Below, piece after piece: positions 17,599-25,681 of a stretch of DNA of 64,000 nucleotides; position 1 is the stretch's first letter; each line of letters begins with the position of its first letter. This DNA comes from Bacteroidota bacterium (lineage in GTDB: Bacteria; Bacteroidota; Ignavibacteria; Kapaibacteriales; Kapaibacteriaceae): assembly GCA_018266735.1 (NCBI GenBank), contig JAFDZT010000002.1:236439-300438 (forward strand), in the 5' to 3' direction. The notes below the pieces were generated by a model that saw only the letters and a program-made list of their open reading frames with translations, had not been told where the DNA came from and did not search any database. The position numbers and the translations under genes are program-made.

Positions 17599-17946
17599 AT
17601 GGCCATTTACATTACGTCCGACTGTATCAACTGCGGAGCTTGCGAACCGGAATGTCCGAACACTGCCATCTATGAGGCGGGTGCGGAATGGAGTTTGGCG
17701 GGAGAAACGCATCACGACAGTGTATCACCAGGCGGATTCAAGGGAGATTTCTTTTCAACGGAATTCTACTACATCGCGCCTGACAAGTGTACGGAGTGCG
17801 AGACATTCCACGATGAGCCTCAATGTGCGGCGGTCTGTCCGGTGGATTGCTGCTTGCCCGATCCGAACAACGTCGAGACCAAGGAGCAACTTGTTGCCAA
17901 GGTCAAATACTTGAACGAGATCGACTCCACCCGACTTCGCCCGTAA
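17599..17946 (+). CDS. 2[4Fe-4S] ferredoxin (Chlorobium-like, with insert and C-terminal extension)
   Basis: A 115-residue cytosolic electron carrier. The first cluster motif is [12 protein letters not shown] (CxxCxxCxxxCP), and the second is [20 protein letters not shown], with the longer CxxC-x8-CxxxCP spacing seen in Chlorobium- and Alvin-type ferredoxins. A ~35-residue loop rich in Gly/Ser/His lies between the clusters, longer than in classical clostridial ferredoxins. It probably donates low-potential electrons to oxidoreductases; no partner is adjacent. It is followed 6 bases later by an amidohydrolase gene, likely co-transcribed but functionally unrelated. Confidence 0.92.
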   Translation: MAIYITSDCINCGACEPECPNTAIYEAGAEWSLAGETHHDSVSPGGFKGDFFSTEFYYIAPDKCTECETFHDEPQCAAVCPVDCCLPDPNNVETKEQLVAKVKYLNEIDSTRLRP

Positions 17947-17952
17947 CAGCCC

Positions 17953-19401
17953 ATGAGCGTTGAACTTCACGTAGAGCGCGGTCGCATCCGTCGTGTCCTG
18001 CCTTCGGCGGACGGCGTGGTGGTGAGAACAGAGACCAGCACGCATACGTTCCCGGGATGTGTTGCCTATCCCGGATTTGTCGACAATCACTGCCATCTCT
18101 ACGGCCTTGGCAAACGCCTCACTAGTGTCTCCTTGCATACGGCAACGAGTGCAGAGGAATGCGTGCAACGGCTCGCCACGCCTACGTCCACGTTCGGTGG
18201 ATGGGTCGTTGGCATGGGCTGGAACGAAGAACTCTGGACCGATCGCTCCCCTGCCGCCTTCGCACTTCTGCATACGGCATTTGCCGGTACACCCGTTGTT
18301 GCCATGCGCATCGACGGACATGCAGCATGGATCAATGCCGAAGCGCGACGAGCCTGCGGTCTGGACGCTGACGATAGCTCCGTACTGATCGATGACGAAA
18401 TGGACGTGATCTTCAAGACCATGCCCGCCCCAACGCACGAAGAGATACGATCGATGCTCCTGGCTGCTGCTCGTGAATGCAGCGCTCGCGGTATCACAGA
18501 GGTGCACGATATGGATGTGGACCCAGCGTGGCTCGAGCCCCTGCGAGAACTGGCAGAGGCGGGCACGTTGCCGATCCGTGTGCAGTCGTTCTTGCGCGCA
18601 CAGCACCATGAATGGGACGAAGCGGGACTTCTTCCCGCTGGTGGTGAGTTCTTGCGTGTGTGCGGTGTGAAGATGTATGCCGACGGTGCCATCGGTTCAC
18701 GAGGTGCACTGTTGCTGGAACCATATGCAGACAGACCCGACACACATGGCATCGAGCTCTTGAGCGTTGATGCCATGGTCGAACGCATCCAACGCGCCAT
18801 CGATGCCGGCTGGTGGATCGTGGCCATCCACGCCATCGGCGACGCTGCGAACAGAAATGTTCTCGACGCCTACGAACGGGCCAGGGCTCTGGAGGGTGGC
18901 AAGGATGTGATCTTCCGCATCGAGCACGCCCAACATGTACACAGTTCCGACGTGCCGCGTTTTGCAGCACTGGACGTGTTCGCTTGTGTGCAGCCAACGA
19001 TGCAGGTGAGCGATGCAAGCATGGCCCTTGCACGACTCGGTGCGGACCGCCAAGCCGATGCGTACCGCTGGCGGTCACTGCTGGATGCCGGAACACGCAT
19101 TGGTGCAGGATCGGACTTCCCGATCGAAGAGCCAGGTCCCCTCGATGGCATCATTGCCTTCACGGAGCGCATGGGTCCCGAGCGGATCTCGCGCGAAGAG
19201 GCATTGCATGCCTACACGATCGGTGCACATGAGACGGTCGACATGGCCTATCGACGTGGAAGACTTGAAGAAGGCAACGATGCCGACATCGTCATTCTCG
19301 ACCGCGATATTCGCACATGTAGCGCAGAGGAACTCCGTTCCACCAACGTGATCGCAACTATCACTGCCGGCGTTGTTCGGTATCAACACCATGCGTCCTG
19401 A
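17953..19401 (+). CDS. Amidohydrolase family protein (YtcJ-like)
   Basis: A 482-residue metal-dependent hydrolase of the amidohydrolase superfamily. It has the N-terminal metal-ligand motif PGFVDNHCHLYGLG (HxH), a central VKMYADGAIGSRGALLLEPY, HAIGDAANRNVLDAY, a FRIEHAQHV histidine, and GAGSDFPIEEPGPLDGI bearing the terminal aspartate. The C-terminal small domain ends with GRLEEGNDADIVILDRD. Similar YtcJ/AepA-like enzymes hydrolyse N-acyl or formamide-type bonds; the specific substrate is unknown. It begins 6 bases after the ferredoxin gene and overlaps the following gene by 11 bases. Confidence 0.88.
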   Translation: MSVELHVERGRIRRVLPSADGVVVRTETSTHTFPGCVAYPGFVDNHCHLYGLGKRLTSVSLHTATSAEECVQRLATPTSTFGGWVVGMGWNEELWTDRSPAAFALLHTAFAGTPVVAMRIDGHAAWINAEARRACGLDADDSSVLIDDEMDVIFKTMPAPTHEEIRSMLLAAARECSARGITEVHDMDVDPAWLEPLRELAEAGTLPIRVQSFLRAQHHEWDEAGLLPAGGEFLRVCGVKMYADGAIGSRGALLLEPYADRPDTHGIELLSVDAMVERIQRAIDAGWWIVAIHAIGDAANRNVLDAYERARALEGGKDVIFRIEHAQHVHSSDVPRFAALDVFACVQPTMQVSDASMALARLGADRQADAYRWRSLLDAGTRIGAGSDFPIEEPGPLDGIIAFTERMGPERISREEALHAYTIGAHETVDMAYRRGRLEEGNDADIVILDRDIRTCSAEELRSTNVIATITAGVVRYQHHAS

Positions 19402-20581
19402 CCTTCAAGAGGCCTTCATTGCGAAGGTCACCGATGAGCGCTATACAGCGTTCAAGTCCGATCTCAATGCCGAACTCGGAATGGAGATCCAGTATCGCGT
19501 TTGCGAGATGCCCATCTTCGTGAGCGGTGCATTTCGACGTCAACTCGAAGACGCCGCCGTCGAGATCATCCGTCAGTGCACCACACCTGAATACCTGGCA
19601 CAAACGGCTCCAACGCTTGATGCCGCGCACACGGTACCGAATGAAACGGCAAGGCCACTCTTCAGTGTCGTCGACTTTGCTGTTTGCGACGACGGCAACG
19701 GAGGCTACATGCCGCGTCTGATCGAGCTTCAAGGATTTCCGTCATTGCTCGGCTATCAATACCTCTATGCGTCACGTATGCGCGATGCCTATGAACTGGA
19801 TGGCATGACGCCATTCTTCAGTTCGCTCACGGATGAACGCTATTGTGACATTCTCCGTACTTCGATCTTCGGTTCCCACGAACCATCTGCATGCGCTCTG
19901 GTCGAATGGGACCCGACGCATCAAAAGACCCGTCCTGACTTTGTCGAGATGGAACGATTGATCGGACTGCAGACGGTGGACATCCGTCACCTCACTCCGC
20001 GTGGTCGTGAGGTTTGGGTGGACGATGGCGTGCGCCAACCATTCCGTCTGCGTCGCATCTTCAACCGGGCCATCATTGACGAACTCGAGGATGTTGGGGC
20101 GAACCTACAATTCAAGTGGACCGACGACCTTGATGTGGAATGGGCCGGACATCCGAACTGGTACTTCCGCATCAGCAAGTACTCGATGCCGTACCTCTCG
20201 CACCAGACCGTTCCATCAACGAGATTTCTGAACGCGATCACGTCCATCCCTGATGACCTTGACCGGTTCGTGCTCAAGCCCCTCTACTCGTTCGCCGGGA
20301 AAGGTGTGATCGTCTCGCCTACCGTCGCTGATATCGATGCGATCCCGCATTCACAGCGTCACCTTTGGATCTTGCAGGAAAAGGTCACCTACGCAGAGTG
20401 CATCGCCACGCCATACGGTAAGAACAAGGTGGAGATCCGTGTCATGCTCATCTGGCCGGACCGCAACCACTTGCCACTGCCGGTGATGTCGCTCGCACGC
20501 ACCGGACGCGGAGCCCTCATGGGAGCACGCTACAACACGGATCCATGGACAGGCTCCACGGGATGCTTGTTCACGGATTGA
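19391..20581 (+). CDS. Uncharacterised ATP-grasp-like protein
   Basis: A 396-residue soluble protein with no signal peptide. I do not recognise a named family. Conserved-looking stretches are LIELQGFPSLLGYQYLY (about 113-130), RRIFNRAIIDELEDVGANLQ, VEWAGHPNWYFRISKYSMP, and a C-terminal FVLKPLYSFAGKGV followed by acidic EIRVML. The Lys-Pro-Leu with a glycine-rich turn and an E-x-R strand resembles the nucleotide-binding core of ATP-grasp ligases. If so it would join a carboxylate to an amine or thiol using ATP. The start at 19391 is the ATG nearest the upstream stop and gives an 11-base overlap with the amidohydrolase, so the two are probably translated together. Confidence 0.6.
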   Translation: MRPDLQEAFIAKVTDERYTAFKSDLNAELGMEIQYRVCEMPIFVSGAFRRQLEDAAVEIIRQCTTPEYLAQTAPTLDAAHTVPNETARPLFSVVDFAVCDDGNGGYMPRLIELQGFPSLLGYQYLYASRMRDAYELDGMTPFFSSLTDERYCDILRTSIFGSHEPSACALVEWDPTHQKTRPDFVEMERLIGLQTVDIRHLTPRGREVWVDDGVRQPFRLRRIFNRAIIDELEDVGANLQFKWTDDLDVEWAGHPNWYFRISKYSMPYLSHQTVPSTRFLNAITSIPDDLDRFVLKPLYSFAGKGVIVSPTVADIDAIPHSQRHLWILQEKVTYAECIATPYGKNKVEIRVMLIWPDRNHLPLPVMSLARTGRGALMGARYNTDPWTGSTGCLFTD

Positions 20582-20626
20582 ATTCCGACACACTGTAACA
20601 CCGTCGCTCCTCACTGCGTAGTGCCG

Positions 20627-20650
20627 CCTCCATTGTTTCTTCAACGGAGG
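20627..20650 (+). promoter_or_regulatory. Hairpin sequestering the pspC Shine-Dalgarno
   Basis: CCTCC-A-TTG, a 6-base loop, then CAA-C-GGAGG: eight base pairs with one internal mismatch. The 3' arm is the strong Shine-Dalgarno GGAGG (20646-20650), located 5 bases before the ATG at 20656. Folding would block ribosome access, so this could be a thermo- or translation-sensitive element. It was seen by eye; no energy was computed. Confidence 0.4.
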
Positions 20651-20655
20651 TCCTC

Positions 20656-21072
20656 ATGTCACATCGTCTCTACCGTTCCACTACGAACAATCTCCTCGGA
20701 GGAGTGTGCTCAGGACTGGCATCGTATCTGAACGTCGATCCTGTGATCGTTCGTGTTGCCTTTGTCCTTGCCACCTTCGCTGACGGTCTTGGCATCCTTG
20801 CCTACATCCTTCTCATGATCTTGATGCCACGTCGGCCGTGGCACATGGAGATGCAGCGGTCACATGAACCAATGAGCGTCGATCCGACGACGCGTCATCG
20901 CTCTCCGGCCTTCTGGTTCGGCATAGGTCTCGTGGTGATCGGCGTGTTCGCATTCGTGAACGAACTGATGCCGTGGATCGACATCGATGTACTCTGGCCG
21001 GTTGTGCTCATTGCACTTGGAGGCGGACTCATCTATCGCTCCATGCATCGATCTGAGCACGTGACGTCGTAA
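20656..21072 (+). CDS. PspC-domain membrane protein
   Basis: A 138-residue inner-membrane protein. Residues 3-60 form a PspC domain (LYRSTTNNLLGGVCSGLASY, VDPVIVRVAFVLATF) with a membrane helix. After a polar linker (~62-90), two more membrane helices follow (FWFGIGLVVIGVFAFV and VLWPVVLIALGGGLIY), resembling the LiaI/LiaF-type region that often accompanies PspC. PspC proteins sense or counter envelope stress. One of the few genes here with a clear Shine-Dalgarno (GGAGG, 5-base spacing). It sits alone between an ATP-grasp-like gene and a convergent barrel gene. Confidence 0.85.
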   Translation: MSHRLYRSTTNNLLGGVCSGLASYLNVDPVIVRVAFVLATFADGLGILAYILLMILMPRRPWHMEMQRSHEPMSVDPTTRHRSPAFWFGIGLVVIGVFAFVNELMPWIDIDVLWPVVLIALGGGLIYRSMHRSEHVTS

Positions 21073-21083
21073 GGACGTCACGT
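21059..21083. terminator. Perfect 10-bp palindrome at convergent gene ends
   Basis: ACGTGACGTC, a 5-base loop containing the TAA stop of the PspC gene, then GACGTCACGT. A perfect 10-bp stem lies between the PspC gene and the opposing beta-barrel gene. There is no T-tract on either side. It could stop transcription from both directions or be a protein-binding dyad. Confidence 0.45.
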
Positions 21084-21094
21084 CTACAGTGCGC

Positions 21095-21616
21095 CTACGG
21101 GTAGAAGCGGATCCCGACACCTGCATCAAGAGCAACACCGAATCCGGGGGCAATTCCGATGTTCGGGCCGAGTTCAAGGAAGATCTCCACCGGTGTGTTG
21201 CGTGGAATGATGTTGATCCCGGTGATCACGCGCACGCCAACACCGATCCCATCGTTCGGACGGTAATACCATTTGTCGTGCTTGCCATTCTCCTTGTACC
21301 AGATGCCACTTCCCTCATGTCCGAAACCGATGCCAAGACCCGGGCCGGCAATGAGTTTCACGATCGACGAATTGAAGGCATTGATATGCCAGAGATAATC
21401 CACCTGTACACGCGGAGCACCGAAGTAGGAGCCACCGATGCTTCCCTGAAGTGCATTTTCTTTGGAGGTCCAATATTTCACGGTAACGCCAAGAGGCTCA
21501 CCGATCACGATTCCGAATCCAAATTCCTTGCCCTTTGGACCTTGTGCAAACGACGTCGTGACAAGGCATCCCCAGAAAGTAAGCGCAACGATAGCAACAC
21601 GGCACAAAGGTGTCAT
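21095..21616 (-). CDS. Outer-membrane beta-barrel protein
   Basis: A 173-residue exported protein. The signal peptide ends about TTSFAQ (residue ~25). It then has alternating hydrophobic and glycine-rich strands (FGFGIVIGEPLGVTVKYW, VKLIAGPGLGIGFG, VGVRVITGINIIP, FGVALDAGVGIRFYP) ending in an aromatic-Pro C-terminus, as in small 8-stranded outer-membrane barrels. No specific family is recognised and the role is unknown. It is last of a minus-strand series, separated from the TlpA-domain gene by a 95-base gap in which I see no promoter box on this strand. Confidence 0.75.
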   Translation of the reverse strand: MTPLCRVAIVALTFWGCLVTTSFAQGPKGKEFGFGIVIGEPLGVTVKYWTSKENALQGSIGGSYFGAPRVQVDYLWHINAFNSSIVKLIAGPGLGIGFGHEGSGIWYKENGKHDKWYYRPNDGIGVGVRVITGINIIPRNTPVEIFLELGPNIGIAPGFGVALDAGVGIRFYP

Positions 21617-21711
21617 GATGATCCTGTAATGAAGTTGGAAGTGTTCTCGATACGGAAGCGCTTCTACAGCGCTGCCATTGCAGATGTTCCGTCAACCCGA
21701 GTATGCAGCGA

Positions 21712-23589
21712 TCATTGCGCCAAGAGCATCTCGATCTTCATGGAGACATCTTCCAAGAACTGCTCTTCTGATGTGTAGCCCACTTCCTTGAACTGGATCC
21801 GGCCTTCCGGATCGAGAATGAACTTCGTCGGAATTCCCGTCACACCATACTTTGCCACCACAGCATCCGTGAGGTCGAAGTAGACGGGGAATTGCAGTGA
21901 AGGATTTGCCTCGAGGAACTTCTTGACGTGCTGGATACGGTCCTTCTCACGCTCCCACACGTTCACGGCCATGATGGCCACTCGGGGATTTGAGCGATAC
22001 TTCTCATAGAGCTTTTGCAAGCCAGGGAACGACATCTTGCATGGACCGCACCATGTTGCCCAGTAGTCAACAAAGACGACCTTCCCCTTGAGATCGGAAA
22101 GCTTCACTTTCTTCCCGTCGAGCGACGTCAGTTCTCCATCGACGCCGGAACGTTGGAGCATTTCCTTGCTCAAGCGTTCTGCGGCGACCGCATAGCTCTT
22201 CTTCTTTAGGTCAGCGAGGTCGCGCTCGATCGTAACAGAGTCCTTCCCCGCTGCTCGTTGTAGTTCGCGATAGGTGGCGACAACGTTCTGCGTTGTGGCG
22301 CCTTCGGAGATCGCACGTTCAGCGGCGCGCAACGTCGCTGCATTATCTCCGTTCGCCTTGATGATCACAACATAGAGGTCGTAGGCATTCTTCTCAGAAT
22401 CCGCCCCACCGATGTTCAAGGAGCTTTCCAACGCCGTTGCGGCTTCCTGCTTCTTCCCCTGGGCATTGAGAATGGCGCCGCGTACGAAGAGCAGTTTGCT
22501 GTGTTGAATGCGTTGACTCTCATTCCATTCAGATGGGCCGACGAAGATCGGCTTCCGTGTGTCCTTCTGGGAGGTCGCCGCAACGATGCCAAGGTCGATG
22601 AACTCCAGGGCCTTCGGTCGAAGTGTATCGACAGCACCCATGTAATTCACTGATTCGAAATAGGCGCTTGCCGGCAGGTTCTTCACGCGCTCGAGGAACG
22701 GAACAAGGATGTGCAGTTGGTTGGCCTTTTGTGCCGAGTTCACGACGGCGTTCACGATGTTGTCGCGCATCACTGTGGCCGGGAACTTCTCCAGATGGTC
22801 CGTACACTTCTTCACAAACTCTTCGGCATTACCGGCGGACTGAAGCGCTTCGAGCGAGACCTGCTCGGCGATCATGCTTGTTGGGAACCGCTGTGCAGCA
22901 TCACGAGAGATCAGAGCTGCACGTGTCCCGTCACCGATCATCGTCAACGCTTGTGATACAGCAACGGCCTCGAATCCCGATGCCGCCTGCTTGTAACCGG
23001 CTGTGAGCTCGCGGAATTCGCTTGTAGCTTCTTCCTGCGTCATCGTGCCCAGACTCACGCGAATGAGATCGAGGTTGATCCGCGCCGTGATATTGCGCGG
23101 GTGTGCCTTCACTTCGTTCTCGAAGAACTCGGTTGCTTCGGCCATGTCCTCCTTGCGGCGACAGTTTTCGGGGAGCTTGCCAAAGGCCGCCATCCCAGCA
23201 CGGAAGTTGGCTCCGCGCACCGGTACTCCATTCGCACCATGCACAAGGACGGTCGTGAACATCTCCTTGTTCGTGTCGTACCGCTTCCCCGTTCCGACCT
23301 TGGCCATGATGTAGACCGCTCGCTCCGGGATCGTGTAGGACGCTTCCCATCGGTCACCCTGTTTCTTCATGGGCAACTCCAAGGCCCATGGTGCCTCGTC
23401 CTCTTCTCGGAAGACGTAGACCACGGCATGCAGCGGAGATGCCCCGATCCACCCATCCGTCTGGTCGGGCTTGAACTCTATGGTGATGCTTCCCTTTTCC
23501 ATGGGTTGCATTGGCAAGATGTTCGTGGTACCGGCTGACAGATGATGAGCAACGACGAGCGATGCGACGAACAGTAAGAACGATCTCAT
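21712..23589 (-). CDS. TlpA-type thioredoxin domain on a long repeat-helical exported protein
   Basis: A 625-residue exported protein. The signal peptide is at 1-19 and a beta-rich domain at ~30-130. A long alpha-helical stretch at ~140-480 looks like TPR-type helical hairpins (NITARINLDLIRVSLGTM; LLFVRGAILNAQGKKQEAAT). The C-terminal ~140 residues are a TlpA thioredoxin fold with active site YWATWCGPCKMSFPGL and cis-Pro loop VTGIPTKFILDPEG. It is probably a periplasmic or outer-membrane-associated reductase whose helical part recruits clients. Similar domain pairs occur in Bacteroidota. It overlaps the upstream receiver-like gene by ATGA, so both are co-translated. Confidence 0.85.
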   Translation of the reverse strand: MRSFLLFVASLVVAHHLSAGTTNILPMQPMEKGSITIEFKPDQTDGWIGASPLHAVVYVFREEDEAPWALELPMKKQGDRWEASYTIPERAVYIMAKVGTGKRYDTNKEMFTTVLVHGANGVPVRGANFRAGMAAFGKLPENCRRKEDMAEATEFFENEVKAHPRNITARINLDLIRVSLGTMTQEEATSEFRELTAGYKQAASGFEAVAVSQALTMIGDGTRAALISRDAAQRFPTSMIAEQVSLEALQSAGNAEEFVKKCTDHLEKFPATVMRDNIVNAVVNSAQKANQLHILVPFLERVKNLPASAYFESVNYMGAVDTLRPKALEFIDLGIVAATSQKDTRKPIFVGPSEWNESQRIQHSKLLFVRGAILNAQGKKQEAATALESSLNIGGADSEKNAYDLYVVIIKANGDNAATLRAAERAISEGATTQNVVATYRELQRAAGKDSVTIERDLADLKKKSYAVAAERLSKEMLQRSGVDGELTSLDGKKVKLSDLKGKVVFVDYWATWCGPCKMSFPGLQKLYEKYRSNPRVAIMAVNVWEREKDRIQHVKKFLEANPSLQFPVYFDLTDAVVAKYGVTGIPTKFILDPEGRIQFKEVGYTSEEQFLEDVSMKIEMLLAQ

Positions 23590-23945
23590 GGTACTTCCTT
23601 CGTGATCGATGCAAGCAGATCCGGTAGCGAATCTCGCTTGATCACATGCGTGATGCCTTGTAGGCGTTGTTGTTGAACAATGTCTGGATACGGATGTTCG
23701 ACAAGTGCGATCAGCACTGCCGAACGTGATCGTGCTGTAAGAAGCTCGATCAGTGGACGAATGTCGGCACCTTCATCATCAATGATCACGCAGAGGTCAC
23801 TCTCCGCATGGTCGCGTACCTTCGCACATAAGAGGTCGATCGTGGGCGCACACTGCACATGCACAGAAGATGCATTGGAGTGAGCGCCGACCGTGGAAAG
23901 GACGTTCAGATCGGAGGTTTGCACAAGGACGGCCCGTTGCTTCAC
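23586..23945 (-). CDS. Standalone receiver-like domain protein
   Basis: A 119-residue soluble protein with the alternating strand/helix pattern of response-regulator receivers: RAVLVQTSDLNVLSTV, then DLCVIIDDEGADIRPLIELL, then SAVLIALVEHPYPD, then GITHVIKRDSLPDLLASI. An Asp-Asp pair ends strand 3 and a Lys sits at the strand-5 position. The Thr/Ser usually ending strand 4 is replaced by Ala, and the acidic cluster after strand 1 is lacking. It is therefore likely a pseudo-receiver that does not undergo normal phosphorylation. It has overlaps with both neighbours (SirB1-like upstream, TlpA-domain downstream). The family call is pattern-based. Confidence 0.6.
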   Translation of the reverse strand: MKQRAVLVQTSDLNVLSTVGAHSNASSVHVQCAPTIDLLCAKVRDHAESDLCVIIDDEGADIRPLIELLTARSRSAVLIALVEHPYPDIVQQQRLQGITHVIKRDSLPDLLASITKEVP

Positions 23946-24805
23946 GATCGATCTCCTCCGGAGATCTCACGAAGGAATGTGCCGAGTGCCTGAGCCTCCC
24001 AGAGGTCAAGTACGGAACCGTGGGCATAGGCCAGGTTGCGGACCATACGCTCGACGATCGTGCAATGATCGATGGGCCGGATCATGGCATCGTTGAACGT
24101 GATGCCCGATCGGGCAACGAAGGCCTTACACTCATCGTGCGTAAGGAAGATGCCACCATGGAACGGGTCCGGAAAGACGTCGAGCACTGGACTGTAGACC
24201 AAGAAGTGCATCGGCATTCCGATCCCCTTCATCTCCAATCCGATGCGATCTGCCAACAAAAGGTAGAGTACACTCAACGCGATGGGGATGCCCGTTCGAT
24301 TGCGGATCACCGACGTGAGATAACTACTGTCGGGATCGTAATACCGATGCTCGGCACCATGAAAACCCTCTTCTTCGAAGAGGATCTGATGCAGACTCAT
24401 CACCTGTGTCAAATCGTTCGCTGGGAAGTGCTTGATGAAGGCGGCATGGCATCGAAGGGCCAAGGAATCCAGATACGTTCGCACCGTGCTCACATCGTCG
24501 CATGGTCGACCGAACATGTTCAAGAGCACGACGCCATTCTCGAGATCGATATCGGTTCCGGTGGCTCGTGCCTCACGGATCTGTTCGATGAGGTCCATGA
24601 GCGGTTCAATGCGAAACCGACGAAGGACGGTTGTGCAGTGTTCGCGCGCCACCGGACTTTCGACGGTACGAATGAACGCATCCAGTCGTGGAATGATGCC
24701 CGGACCTGCCGAGAAGAGCCGATCGATGACGGCCTCCGACACGGTCTCATCAGGATCGTCCGCCAATCGAAAACAGATGTCGATATCCTGGTCAGTCAAG
24801 GTCAT
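23942..24805 (-). CDS. Transglutaminase-like SirB1 family protein
   Basis: A 287-residue soluble protein. The diagnostic core is YLTSVIRNRTGIPIALSVLY, then LLLADRIGLEMKGIGMPMHFLV, matching the SirB1/Transglut_core2 family. About 120 N-terminal residues are helical (HEAT-like: DDPDETVSEAVIDRLFSAGP). The transglutaminase Cys is replaced in this subfamily, so enzyme activity is doubtful; function is unknown across the family. It overlaps the LOG-family gene upstream by 14 bases and the receiver-like gene downstream by 4 bases. Confidence 0.83.
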   Translation of the reverse strand: MTLTDQDIDICFRLADDPDETVSEAVIDRLFSAGPGIIPRLDAFIRTVESPVAREHCTTVLRRFRIEPLMDLIEQIREARATGTDIDLENGVVLLNMFGRPCDDVSTVRTYLDSLALRCHAAFIKHFPANDLTQVMSLHQILFEEEGFHGAEHRYYDPDSSYLTSVIRNRTGIPIALSVLYLLLADRIGLEMKGIGMPMHFLVYSPVLDVFPDPFHGGIFLTHDECKAFVARSGITFNDAMIRPIDHCTIVERMVRNLAYAHGSVLDLWEAQALGTFLREISGGDRS

Positions 24806-25664
24806 GAATATCGATCAGTCGTTTCTTGAGTACACGGAATGCCTCGGCGGGTGAATTCACGAAGTGAAGGACGTTCAGGTCTTCCGCAGAGATCATGCCC
24901 GTGCGAACGAGATGATCGAAATTGATGACCTTCTTCCAGAACTTCTCGCCATACACGATGATGGGCATTTCCTTCTTGATCTTCTCGGTCTGCACAAGTG
25001 TGAGCAACTCCATGAGCTCGTCCAACGTTCCGAAGCCACCCGGAAAGATCACAAGCGCCTTTGCGAAATAGGCGAACCAGTACTTGCGCATGAAGAAGTA
25101 GTGGAACTCGAAGTTCAGTGCATCGGAGATGTAGGGATTCGGATACTGCTCGAAGGGAAGCGAGATGTTCAATCCGATCGACAAGCCCCCTGCCTCCATC
25201 GCACCCTTGTTCGCTGCTTCCATGATGCCCGGCCCACCGCCACTGCAGATCACGAATCGCTGGGAGGGCGGCAAGGTCATGGCCCATTCCGTGACGCGAC
25301 GCGAGAGGTCTTCGGCAGCATGGTAATACTGCGCCATCACGCGTTCCTTCCGCACCTTGGCAAGGGCGAGTCGAATGCGCTCGCGGTGTTCGCGTGAGGA
25401 CCGTGCTCGGGTCTCCAACAGATCGTCGATGATCTTGTCGTATTGTTCACGGCTCTTGATACGGGCCGACCCAAAGAAGATCACCGTATGATGCACTGAG
25501 TGCTTCTTGAACTGATGGTCCGGATGCATGTACTCGGCCATGATGCGTAACAACCGTGCATCCTTGCTCATCAGAAACTCTTTGTTGCTATAGGCCTTTG
25601 GTGCGCGCTTTCCATGCGGTGGCGCATCAACATCCTTCTTCTTTGCTGGCGTTCGTGGTGCCAT
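24792..25664 (-). CDS. LOG family protein (TIGR00730-type Rossmann fold)
   Basis: A 290-residue protein with the phosphoribohydrolase-type motifs ICSGGGPGIMEAANKGAMEA and LVIFPGGFGTLDELMELLTL, the hallmark of LOG/YgdH-like nucleotide-5'-monophosphate nucleosidases (some release cytokinins). A basic N-terminal extension (MAPRTPAKKK, about 60 residues) precedes the core. The ATG at 25664 is used because upstream sequence belongs to the gap before the SDR gene. Likely nucleotide salvage or turnover; the exact substrate is unknown. Confidence 0.88.
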   Translation of the reverse strand: MAPRTPAKKKDVDAPPHGKRAPKAYSNKEFLMSKDARLLRIMAEYMHPDHQFKKHSVHHTVIFFGSARIKSREQYDKIIDDLLETRARSSREHRERIRLALAKVRKERVMAQYYHAAEDLSRRVTEWAMTLPPSQRFVICSGGGPGIMEAANKGAMEAGGLSIGLNISLPFEQYPNPYISDALNFEFHYFFMRKYWFAYFAKALVIFPGGFGTLDELMELLTLVQTEKIKKEMPIIVYGEKFWKKVINFDHLVRTGMISAEDLNVLHFVNSPAEAFRVLKKRLIDIHDLD

Positions 25665-25681
25665 AGTTGATCTACCTGTTG

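Noticed and set aside
20582..20655. Riboswitch before the PspC gene
   Set aside because: Only 74 bases, with one small hairpin and no known aptamer pattern; described instead as a Shine-Dalgarno hairpin.
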